DNA from: G965230065 sp965230065
GTDB taxonomy: Bacteria > Bacteroidota > Bacteroidia > Cytophagales > Cyclobacteriaceae
Direction: 5' to 3'
NCBI GenBank assembly: GCA_965230065.1
Contig: OZ245942.1
Location: forward strand, 5,952,001 to 6,016,000
DNA length: 64,000 nucleotides
Part shown: positions 46,140 through 52,829 of the stretch, one piece after another
How positions within the stretch are numbered: the stretch's first letter is position 1
Layout of the letters: the number at the start of each line of letters is the position of its first letter
Notes under the pieces: model-generated
The model's database searches: none
What the model was told of the DNA's origin: nothing
Seen by the model: only the letters and a program-made list of their open reading frames with translations
Made by a program: the position numbers and the translations under genes

Positions 46140-46200
46140 GGGCCCTTAGCTCAGTTGGTTAGAGCACCTGACTCATAATCAGGGAGCTTTTGGGTTATAA
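46140..46200 (+). pseudogene. truncated tRNA(CAU) copy, 3' half lost
   Basis: The acceptor 5' strand GGGCCCT, D-arm (GCTC/GAGC) and a complete intron-less anticodon arm (CCTGA, loop CTCATAA, TCAGG) are intact. After the variable loop the sequence becomes TTTGGGTTATAAGTCATTG, in which no T-stem closes and no 3' acceptor strand follows. It is therefore a dead 5' fragment of a tRNA closely related to the intron-bearing gene 95 bases downstream. Confidence 0.75.
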
Positions 46201-46294
46201 GTCATTGAAAATTAAATATTTACTAATTGCAGTTCTTTTATATTTTGTGAATTTGCTTGCTTTTTGCTTGCTTTCTATGGAAGTTCGCAAAAAC

Positions 46295-46624
46295 GGGCCC
46301 ATAGCTCAGCTGGTTAGAGCACCTGACTCATCAACTTTGGTGACACTTTGGAGTAATTCAAAGTTGCAAACTGGGTGAATTCAGGGAAACCTAAGTTCCA
46401 ATATTCATTGGAATATGGCAATCCTGAGCCAAGTCCGGTGAATGGATAAAAAGTAACCGGAAAGGTGCAGAGACTAGAGAGTGAGGAATCCGACCAATAA
46501 CCTCTCAATAGCGCCCAGCACCCTAACTCTAATTTTGGAAAGGGTGATGAGATAGTCCTACCCCGTAAAGGAAACTTTCGGAAGGTGAATCAGGGGGTCC
46601 CAGGTTCGAGCCCTGGTGGGCCCA
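46295..46624 (+). tRNA. tRNA with CAU anticodon (Ile2 or Met) interrupted by a group I intron
   Basis: Exon 1 (46295-46331) gives the acceptor strand GGGCCCA, D-arm GCTC/GAGC, anticodon stem CCTGA and loop bases CTCAT. Exon 2 (46588-46624) gives AA, TCAGG, variable loop GGGTC, T-stem CCAGG/CCTGG with loop TTCGAGC, acceptor TGGGCCC and discriminator A. Joined, all four stems pair perfectly. No CCA is encoded. The anticodon CAU fits elongator Met or, if the C is modified to lysidine, Ile2; the choice needs a tRNA classifier. An intact intron-less copy is not present here, so splicing is needed for function unless the genome has another gene. A rho-independent terminator follows. Confidence 0.85.
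46332..46587 (+). ncRNA. group I intron (subgroup IC3-like) in the anticodon loop
   Basis: This 256-nt insert sits directly after the CAU anticodon. The 5' exon end UCAU can pair with GTGA at 46340-46343, giving the P1 helix with the obligatory U-G wobble at the splice site. The intron ends in G (46587). The conserved core is easy to read: TCAGG (46381-46385) with CCTGA (46423-46427) for P4; GGCAATCCTGAGCCAAG (46417-46433) and GGTGCAGAGACT (46464-46475), both nearly identical to the conserved core of cyanobacterial/plastid trnL introns; and GATAGTCC (46551-46558), whose AGTC pairs with GACT for P7. No homing endonuclease ORF fits inside. It is expected to self-splice. Confidence 0.88.
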
Positions 46625-46630
46625 CATTTT

Positions 46631-46665
46631 AAAAGCCTTACTTGCCATTGGTAGTAAGGCTTTTT
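46631..46665 (+). terminator. intrinsic terminator after the tRNA
   Basis: GCCTTACT (46635-46642) pairs with AGTAAGGC (46653-46660) around a 10-nt loop. The stem extends with four A-T pairs and is followed by a T run. It also precedes the stop of the convergent HTH gene. Confidence 0.8.
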
Positions 46666-46701
46666 ATTTTTTATTAGTATTATTCTCTTCCAATATGAAT
46701 C

Positions 46702-46995
46702 CTACACTTTAGGAATGTTACGATTTAAAAAGGAAAGTATGCTTTTTTTAGAGTATTTAATGACACGACCATGTTGACTAAAAACAATGTCGCTGTTATC
46801 ACGTAGCATTTGGAGTTTGGTTTTACTTTTAATGCCAAGCAATTTTTTAGCTTCCTCTGCAGTTAACCAATCATTTTCGGGACTAGCTTCTTCAATAGCT
46901 TCCTGTTTTGCTTCTTTTATAGCTTGTTTAACCAGCTTTAATAAATCCTTCTGCATTCTGTAATATGCTTCCTTTTCAAAGATTATGATTTCCAT
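46702..46995 (-). CDS. small HTH DNA-binding protein (excisionase-like)
   Basis: A 97-aa protein. The N-terminal half is a charged helix (LLKLVKQAIKEAKQEAIEEA). The C-terminal half is a MerR-like/HTH_17 domain: WLTAEEAKKLLGIKSKTKLQMLRDNSDIVFSQHGRVIKYSKKSILSFL. Such proteins act as excisionases or as regulators in Bacteroidota mobile elements. It lies just beyond the tRNA, where integrated elements commonly begin, and is similar in layout to the HTH protein at 52104. One arm of the inverted repeat at 47082 lies about 90 bases upstream of its start, a possible operator. Confidence 0.78.
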   Translation of the reverse strand: MEIIIFEKEAYYRMQKDLLKLVKQAIKEAKQEAIEEASPENDWLTAEEAKKLLGIKSKTKLQMLRDNSDIVFSQHGRVIKYSKKSILSFLNRNIPKV

Positions 46996-47081
46996 TGGTT
47001 AATTTTGGTATTTGTTAATGAGTCGAACTAAATGCCTTTATTCTAAACTATCTTAAAAGAGTATGTCAATTAATAAATAAT

Positions 47082-47105
47082 CAAGTGGTAAAAGGTGGAA
47101 CCACC
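47082..47105 (+). repeat. left inverted repeat of the mobilization module
   Basis: CAAGTGGTAAAAGGTGG runs into the 12-bp palindrome GGTGGAACCACC. The same 24-nt unit occurs in opposite orientation at 52650-52673 with three mismatches, two of them the central AA/TT of the palindrome. Together the two copies bracket the mobilization genes. Confidence 0.7.
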
Positions 47106-47200
47106 TCTATTCTATTATTTATTTCCTTAGCTTTAGCAGGTGAAAGATCTAAAATGGAAAAGTGTTCAATATTTTGCCTTCCTTGCATAAGGATACCTGC

Positions 47201-49081
47201 CTATTTCCTCTCATCAGATTGTATAAATTCATTTGGATAATCCTTCAATATTTTTTCTACATCTTGTCTAATTCTTTTGAAATTACACTCAAGAATTTCT
47301 TTTCTATCTTCTCTATTTCCCAGGTCAGAAAAGGGAAAAATGTTACAGTGATACTTTGTTTTCATTATTCGGATTGGCCCCCAAAAATATGGAATACCTG
47401 TCTCTACAGTCTGCCCAATAAACTCACCCCGCTGTAATTGCATGACCTGCTCTAAGTTCACAATATGACGCTGTTGCATGCTGGTATTGGTATTAAAAGT
47501 GATATTGTTATTTCCGCTAGCACCTTTACTTCTACTTTGGGAATAACCAGTAATAGGCCGCTCTTCTTTTCCTATCATCTCACTCACCACCTTGGCAGTA
47601 TGAACTGAACTCACCTTTCCGTAAAACTGATTGCTTAGGTTGGCTATGATCACTTCTGCTTTATCCCTGCCCAACATATCATACATTTGAGAGAAATCCT
47701 GTGCCATGTATACAGATGATATTTTGTTGCTTCTGGCCGTGGCGGGAATTACTTCAAACTTGGGAATGTAAAGGGTGGGGGCTTCATCTAACAGTACAAA
47801 ACTTTTGTGTTTGCCTTGTTGGTTCATCTGTTTGAGGGCTACTGTGATGATTAATGATATGACCGGACTGAAAGTATCGCCCCTCCCCGGATCAGAACCC
47901 AGACAAAGAAGCTTGGGATTTACAGGATCATTGATATTGAGATCACAATCATTGCCTGTAAGTACCCAAACAATTTCCGGGGTATTGATTTTGCCTACCA
48001 TGATTTGGAGGGAAGCTACCACGCCGGCAATTTGCTTTTCGGCTTTGTTTTTAATGGCTGTAGCAATACTTCGAATCATATCAGCACTTTGTGGATGGGT
48101 TTCCAGCATGCTGACCACATGAGTGTAATCCTTGTAAAGTGCCGTATTGATCACATGGGGCAGGGTACAGAATTCTGGATGTTTACTTTTGTAAAACCAA
48201 ATCAATGCAGACAGCCAGGCAATAGCGGAATTACTGAAAAAATCCCTATGCCGGATAGTATTGGTATCCAAATTATTGATGATAGCCCTGGCATATTCTT
48301 CTGCATGAGAAGCAGTAGGTATGTTTGCAGGAGCCAACGGGTTACAGCGATGGGATAAAGAAGGGTTATGAAAATTGAGGATATAGTACTTTAGAGAGGC
48401 ATTTTTATCATTCAGGTGCAGTGCTGTATTAACTTCATCGGCCAGGGTGGGAAACTTGAAGTCATAGACGATGCCGCAATATTTCTTTTTGATAAACTGA
48501 TGTAAAAACGCATTTCCTATACTTGCCGACTTCCCCGAACCGGAAGAACCAATAACCAGTGTTCCCCGAAAAGGATTCACTACATTGATCCAACCACTTT
48601 TAGATTTGATATGGATACTATTTTGATTTTCATTCTTTCGCTTTTCTGTTTTCCATTTTTTGACTGATGAAGTATCATTTTTTGTACCCATCAATATGGG
48701 GGTTATTGTGATGATTCCCAACAGAGAAGCAGGATATAAGTAGTAAATAATGTAGGAATTGAAGTATTGAATAGTAAAAAAGATACCGGCAATCAGAATA
48801 AAAGTAAATCCTGCCACCAACTTTAGGGAAAGAGGTATTGACTTGGGTTCCCTGTTTAAATAGGAAGGAGACCTGAATAACCGCAAAAACAATACATATA
48901 AAAGTATCCAGGCAATTCGCAATCCTATTCCCAATTGCAGCATCAATCCTGCTAATTTTTGCACCAAAGGGTGTGGCCAGGCAATTTCGGGTTGGATAAA
49001 AAGGTAGTATTCTGCCCCCAACACTACCGAAAGCAAGAAGAAAAGCAGCAATATGTATTCCTCAGATTCATGATTTGGCAT
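47201..49081 (-). CDS. VirD4/TraG-type conjugative coupling protein (mobilization)
   Basis: A 626-aa membrane ATPase that delivers relaxase-bound DNA to a type IV secretion channel. Three or four N-terminal membrane segments (to about residue 130) precede the Walker A loop VIGSSGSGKS (about 178-185). Walker B lies in KSFVLLDEAPTLYIPKFE. The TraM-recognition part (SSVYMAQDFSQMYDMLG, then VKVSSVHTAKVVSEMIG-like text) follows. It begins one base inside the relaxase stop (TAATG), so the two are translationally coupled. No mating-pair formation (Tra) genes are visible, so the element would need a helper conjugation system. Confidence 0.87.
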   Translation of the reverse strand: MPNHESEEYILLLFFLLSVVLGAEYYLFIQPEIAWPHPLVQKLAGLMLQLGIGLRIAWILLYVLFLRLFRSPSYLNREPKSIPLSLKLVAGFTFILIAGIFFTIQYFNSYIIYYLYPASLLGIITITPILMGTKNDTSSVKKWKTEKRKNENQNSIHIKSKSGWINVVNPFRGTLVIGSSGSGKSASIGNAFLHQFIKKKYCGIVYDFKFPTLADEVNTALHLNDKNASLKYYILNFHNPSLSHRCNPLAPANIPTASHAEEYARAIINNLDTNTIRHRDFFSNSAIAWLSALIWFYKSKHPEFCTLPHVINTALYKDYTHVVSMLETHPQSADMIRSIATAIKNKAEKQIAGVVASLQIMVGKINTPEIVWVLTGNDCDLNINDPVNPKLLCLGSDPGRGDTFSPVISLIITVALKQMNQQGKHKSFVLLDEAPTLYIPKFEVIPATARSNKISSVYMAQDFSQMYDMLGRDKAEVIIANLSNQFYGKVSSVHTAKVVSEMIGKEERPITGYSQSRSKGASGNNNITFNTNTSMQQRHIVNLEQVMQLQRGEFIGQTVETGIPYFWGPIRIMKTKYHCNIFPFSDLGNREDRKEILECNFKRIRQDVEKILKDYPNEFIQSDERK

Positions 49082-50067
49082 TATCTCTCTATTTCTTGTC
49101 CACGCTTTTTCTTTCGTTTGAAATCCATTTCATTTTCTCCCCCTATTTCATAGCCCAACTGCTGGACACTTTTGGCAAATGAGGTAAGTTTGACCTCAGG
49201 AACCAGGACCTTTTCATCCTTTCCCTCCTTAAGTACATGGTAAGGGTTATGAACAAGTTTTCCCTGTTTATAATGTTGAGTTAATCGGTGTAGATTAAAG
49301 AAAAATCCTTTTCCGTAGGATTGTGTTTTGCCGATAGAAAGCACCTTTTCTACATCCAGTTTGTTTTTTCCCAAAAAGTGTTCATTGAGATTACCCACTT
49401 TGTATCTGATCCGCTCCTGATATTTATCAATTTTTTCCTGGGGCAATCCCTGGGTGAGCTTTTCAGAAAGGGTGGGTTTTTCATAATCAAACATTCTTTG
49501 AAAAGACTTTCCATTCTGGATTTGCCAGGATTTGAAATGAAAAGTGTATTTTCTGCCCTTCGGATTGAGCCTGTATTGCGCAGATTTATCTTTAGCACTC
49601 ACCAGGATATGAATGTGTTGGTGCAATCCTGTTTTTGTCTGGCCTTTGTGATCACCATCCTTTATTTTTCGGTTTTGATGAATAGTAGCAAACCATACTA
49701 AATTTTTTGAGTTTAGCTTTTTTCCGTCTTTCAAGTGAAAATTTGTGGCATAGTTTTCCATCACTGTCCTGGTATATTGCTGCAACTTTTCTTGCTTTCC
49801 ATCAATATGGCTGAGTTCATCATCTGAAGGAGAAATTACCAATGAATAGAATTTTTCCTGATGTTTGCGTAAACCTTTTGTATTATTATCTATTGTTTTT
49901 TGCACCTCTTCAGCCAGAATATCAGTCCTTTTACCATTGAAGAATATAGAACTTTTATCTTGCGCTCTTGCTTCGTGACCCAGATAGGTAACCGTCTTTT
50001 TACACGATCCCTGGTTGTGAAAAATAAACCGCCCATCACGTTTGGGATCTATAATTTTGCTGTGCAT
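49081..50067 (-). CDS. relaxase / mobilization nuclease (Bacteroidota MobB-like)
   Basis: A 328-aa nicking enzyme that would start DNA transfer at oriT. The three-histidine metal site is clear: GLHQHIHILVSAKD (His 149, 151, 153). The N-terminus has RFIFHNQGSCKKTVTYLGHEA, typical of the Bacteroidota DUF5712-like relaxases, with Tyr 28 as a possible nucleophile. The basic C-terminus (FKRKKKRGQEIER) could contact DNA. It follows the BfmA-like gene by 12 bases and overlaps the coupling-protein start. The family assignment rests on the motif and neighbours. Confidence 0.85.
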   Translation of the reverse strand: MHSKIIDPKRDGRFIFHNQGSCKKTVTYLGHEARAQDKSSIFFNGKRTDILAEEVQKTIDNNTKGLRKHQEKFYSLVISPSDDELSHIDGKQEKLQQYTRTVMENYATNFHLKDGKKLNSKNLVWFATIHQNRKIKDGDHKGQTKTGLHQHIHILVSAKDKSAQYRLNPKGRKYTFHFKSWQIQNGKSFQRMFDYEKPTLSEKLTQGLPQEKIDKYQERIRYKVGNLNEHFLGKNKLDVEKVLSIGKTQSYGKGFFFNLHRLTQHYKQGKLVHNPYHVLKEGKDEKVLVPEVKLTSFAKSVQQLGYEIGGENEMDFKRKKKRGQEIER

Positions 50068-50079
50068 CAGTAGAGATAT

Positions 50080-50511
50080 TTAAGAATTAGATTTCGTTTT
50101 TTGATACTCATAGTACTCCAACACCTTCTGGAGTTTATCTGAAAAGTATTCGTCATTTCCTTCCCTAAGCTTTGAGAACTCTCCTTCATTCAAATCTGAC
50201 AAGCTGAGCAAATTATTAATGGCTATTTCGGTTAAGATGCGAGATTTGAGCGTTTCATGAAAAACAGCATTGAGGATGCTTTTCTTCTCTGATTCAAGGA
50301 AATCCAAAATAGTATTCACTGTCTCAAGCAAGGATAACATCAACTCATTATTCTGCCCAGGGACATATTGTCGGGGATCAATTTTGCGGGCAATGAAAAA
50401 CTCAGTCGCTGTTTCCAGGTACTCTTTCTTTGACATTTTTAACCGATTGGCTTCCCCGGAAATCTTTTCGTGAAAGGCATCTGAAACATTGATTTTTTTG
50501 GTGGTATGCAT
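50080..50511 (-). CDS. BfmA/BtgA-like mobilization accessory protein
   Basis: A 143-aa helical protein. The start TTKKINVSDAFHEKISGEANRLKMSKKEYLETATEFFIARK resembles a ribbon-helix-helix DNA-binding domain of the BfmA/BtgA type. The rest is a coiled-coil region. In related mobilizable elements such proteins bind oriT and help the relaxase. The upstream spacer (50512-50657) carries five copies of AGTACTT-like words that could be its target. It starts the bfmA-relaxase-coupling protein operon. Confidence 0.75.
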   Translation of the reverse strand: MHTTKKINVSDAFHEKISGEANRLKMSKKEYLETATEFFIARKIDPRQYVPGQNNELMLSLLETVNTILDFLESEKKSILNAVFHETLKSRILTEIAINNLLSLSDLNEGEFSKLREGNDEYFSDKLQKVLEYYEYQKTKSNS

Positions 50512-50526
50512 AGTGTTACTTTTAAA

Positions 50527-50632
50527 AAGTACTTACAGTACGTTGATAATTAACAAGTTAGATAGATTTAGTACTTCACTACCACATAATCAAATCATAA
50601 ACAACTGAAAAACAGTACTTTACAAAGTACTT
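50527..50632. repeat. cluster of AAGTACTT words upstream of the mobilization genes
   Basis: The palindrome AAGTACTT occurs at 50527-50534 and 50625-50632. Shorter AGTACTT or AGTACG forms occur at 50537, 50570 and 50614. The array lies in the 146-base spacer between the DnaC-like gene and the BfmA-like gene and could be an operator or part of oriT. Confidence 0.55.
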
Positions 50633-50657
50633 GCAATTCCCCATCTTGCTATCAATT

Positions 50658-51374
50658 TTATTTCCGTCGGTCTTTTGCCTCCATTGGAAAACTAACCAGG
50701 TTGCACATTTCCCTTAAGCGGGAGCGTACAGTTTTTCCATACATATTTTCCAATTCATCAGCATTGTGTCTGGTAGTCACATGGGTGAGCATCCCATAAC
50801 GGAGAAACTGATTGTATCGATCCAGCAGTATCTCTTCCATTACGTTATGCGAATTCCCATATAGTTTCACTGGCTTCTCATCACCTAAGTCATCAAAACA
50901 AATGGTAATGGGGCGATCAAAACGAAGTACTGCACCAAAGCCGGTGGACTTCTTTGCAAAACATTTTGCCCCAAACTTTTCTAATATCAAATTGCCTTCT
51001 TCCTTGAACTTTCTGACCACAGATCGTGTAGCTATCATCAGAAAGCGGTTTTCTGCAAATAGTTGCATCAATGTTGTTTTACCACAACCTACCGGTCCGA
51101 GCAAAAGCAAGCCTTTCCTAGGATTGATTCCCAAAGAATTGCACTTTGGTTTATGAGCAAGAAAATATGCCAAAAATGCTTGCAAAACAGATTGATTGGC
51201 AGCATCTATTTCAAAGTCAGGCATAACTAACTGGAGTTCATTTAGAAATTGCTTCCACAAACAATTGAAGTCATAATGGGATGCTATAGTTTTTTTGGGA
51301 TATTCCTGTTCCTTCACTGCTGTTTTGTCTGGATTCATAAATAGTAGGTTTTGGAGTTTGAAAATCTTTTGCAT
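50658..51374 (-). CDS. DnaC/IstB-like P-loop ATPase
   Basis: A 238-aa ATPase. Walker A is LLLLGPVGCGKTTL (about 89-102), Walker B is ITICFDDLGDE, and the sensor/arginine region is HVTTRHNADELENMYGKTVRSRLREM. The architecture fits helicase loaders of the DnaC type encoded on plasmids and mobile elements. The start at 51374 overlaps the 3' end of the preceding HTH gene by 104 bases. An internal ATG at 51338 still overlaps. Proximity to the replication-initiator-like HTH protein suggests a role in element replication. Confidence 0.8.
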   Translation of the reverse strand: MQKIFKLQNLLFMNPDKTAVKEQEYPKKTIASHYDFNCLWKQFLNELQLVMPDFEIDAANQSVLQAFLAYFLAHKPKCNSLGINPRKGLLLLGPVGCGKTTLMQLFAENRFLMIATRSVVRKFKEEGNLILEKFGAKCFAKKSTGFGAVLRFDRPITICFDDLGDEKPVKLYGNSHNVMEEILLDRYNQFLRYGMLTHVTTRHNADELENMYGKTVRSRLREMCNLVSFPMEAKDRRK

Positions 51375-52107
51375 TGAGCAACCAGTTTCGGGCTGCTGCC
51401 TTCCAATTTTGCATCTTATTCCTGCCTACTTTCCAACCGTTGGACTCGTAATAGTTAAAAAACTTTTGGGCCATGTCGCTGGCAGTTATCCTGCCCGGAC
51501 ATAACTCTTTTTGTCCCATCATAAAACTTTCTACTTCACTGTAAGCAGGCCTGACAAATGCTTTTGTTCGGGGAGGTCTTCTCGAGGGTGAGGGGTATTT
51601 CGAAAGCCGGTGAGTTGGCGCATTTTTGACTTCTTTTTTTTGCCCATTTGCTGCCATATTTTTTTCTTTTATCCTACCCCAATTTTTTTTAAGTGGACTA
51701 TATACTCGATCATTATTATCGATAAAATATATTACATTAAGGTGTGAGCCGTCCTTCGCTAGTCTTTTCGAGGAATCGGTGTCCTCGAAAAAAGGGATGG
51801 CCTTACCTTTTTCGAGGATGGCCTTATCCCTTTTAGTAAAATCGGTGGAAAGATAAATTTTACGCTGGTTACCCTTTGTTATTTCAATATGGAGATGCTC
51901 TTTTTTAGCAAGCTCACCGACCCATCGTGATACTGCTTTTTCTTTCACCTCATAGAGTGTAGCAAAGTATTCGTTACCGGCCCAACAATAACCTTCCTTG
52001 TCACATAAAGCGGCAATTTCACCATAAAGCAACTTGGCAGATGGACTCAGGCTTTTATCATATCGAACTTGAGGGGGAATGAGGATTTGGTACTTGGGAT
52101 ACTTCAT
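51271..52107 (-). CDS. helix-turn-helix protein, probable replication initiator
   Basis: A 278-aa protein. The N-terminal ~90 residues form a HTH_36-type winged helix: RYDKSLSPSAKLLYGEIAALCDKEGYCWAGNEYFATLYEVKEKAVSRWVGELAKK. This type is common in initiators and regulators of plasmids and integrative elements. The central part is basic and Ser/Thr/Pro rich. The C-terminal part (SDMAQKFFNYYESNGWKVGRNKMQNWKAAARNWL) resembles the DnaD-like/primosomal tail often found in such initiators. It overlaps the excisionase-like gene by four bases (ATGA) and the ATPase by 104, indicating a compact operon. Confidence 0.75.
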   Translation of the reverse strand: MKYPKYQILIPPQVRYDKSLSPSAKLLYGEIAALCDKEGYCWAGNEYFATLYEVKEKAVSRWVGELAKKEHLHIEITKGNQRKIYLSTDFTKRDKAILEKGKAIPFFEDTDSSKRLAKDGSHLNVIYFIDNNDRVYSPLKKNWGRIKEKNMAANGQKKEVKNAPTHRLSKYPSPSRRPPRTKAFVRPAYSEVESFMMGQKELCPGRITASDMAQKFFNYYESNGWKVGRNKMQNWKAAARNWLLNAKDFQTPKPTIYESRQNSSEGTGISQKNYSIPL

Positions 52108-52382
52108 GGCTGATGGGGGGTTATTTTGTTTTCTTCTAGCACACGCAAAATATCCTCATCATCATAATAAATAACGCCACCAATTTTGGTGTAGGGCAAG
52201 GTACCATTTACACGCAAGTTTTGAAGTGTCCCTGGTGAAATGTTGAGCTTCTTTCTAACTTCTGGTGATCGTAGCCAACGCTTTTCTTTGGGGGCATACT
52301 CTGTAATGAAAGATTTTAAATCATCTAATAGTTCTTGCTTGAATGACAGCAAGTCTTCGGTAGTAACAATGTGTGCAGGCAT
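52104..52382 (-). CDS. excisionase-type HTH protein
   Basis: A 92-aa protein with a charged helical N-terminus and a HTH_17 DNA-binding domain: KRWLRSPEVRKKLNISPGTLQNLRVNGTLPYTKIGGVIYYDDEDILRVL. It is the first gene of the minus-strand operon that continues through the initiator-like and ATPase genes. Such proteins often act as recombination directionality factors or repressors. The repeats at 52456-52484 and 52650-52673 upstream could be its operators. Confidence 0.8.
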   Translation of the reverse strand: MPAHIVTTEDLLSFKQELLDDLKSFITEYAPKEKRWLRSPEVRKKLNISPGTLQNLRVNGTLPYTKIGGVIYYDDEDILRVLEENKITPHQP

Positions 52383-52829
52383 AACTCTTTGGTTTTGGTT
52401 GCAATTAATTTAACAATTGCAAATAGAAGCCAACCTGGCATACCAAAACAGTGGCAATGGGTGGTACACCTTTGCTAACCCATTGAATGTCAAAGGGTAA
52501 CCCTATCATAATTTTATTATTTTTTTGTGTAGCATTAATTGAAAAACCTGTGGTATGATGCTTTTTGAATAATTTTACCCTTTCATAATCCGGTTATTCA
52601 CACATTACATTTCTATTAGATATAATTCCCTTTATTTCATTATCCAAAGGGTGGAACCACCTTTCACCACTTGTATAGTTTCATCTCCTATAAGTTTTTT
52701 ACACAAATTTTTTTACCTGTTATTAAACACATATAATGCAGTTTCGTATCAAAAAAGTATTTGTGTTTAATAAAGAATACATAATATAATTTTAATAAAA
52801 TTTATTGTTGCACAAAAAACACTCACGTA
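52383..52829. promoter_or_regulatory. divergent control region with short palindromes
   Basis: This 447-base region separates the minus-strand mobile-element operon from the plus-strand synthase fusion. It contains a hairpin AATGGGT (52456-52462) with ACCCATT (52478-52484) enclosing a GGTG-GTA-CACC dyad, and the right inverted repeat at 52650-52673. The final 100 bases are very A/T rich. No gene is visible. Confidence 0.5.
52650..52673 (-). repeat. right inverted repeat of the mobilization module
   Basis: GGTGGAACCACC runs into TTTCACCACTTG, the inverted counterpart of the 24-nt unit at 47082-47105. It lies 268 bases upstream of the excisionase-like gene and 157 bases upstream of the synthase fusion. 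Confidence 0.7.

Noticed and set aside
46190..46378. Plus-strand frame of 62 codons across the tRNA region
   Set aside because: It spans the tRNA spacer, exon 1 and the intron start; the RNA structures explain the sequence better.
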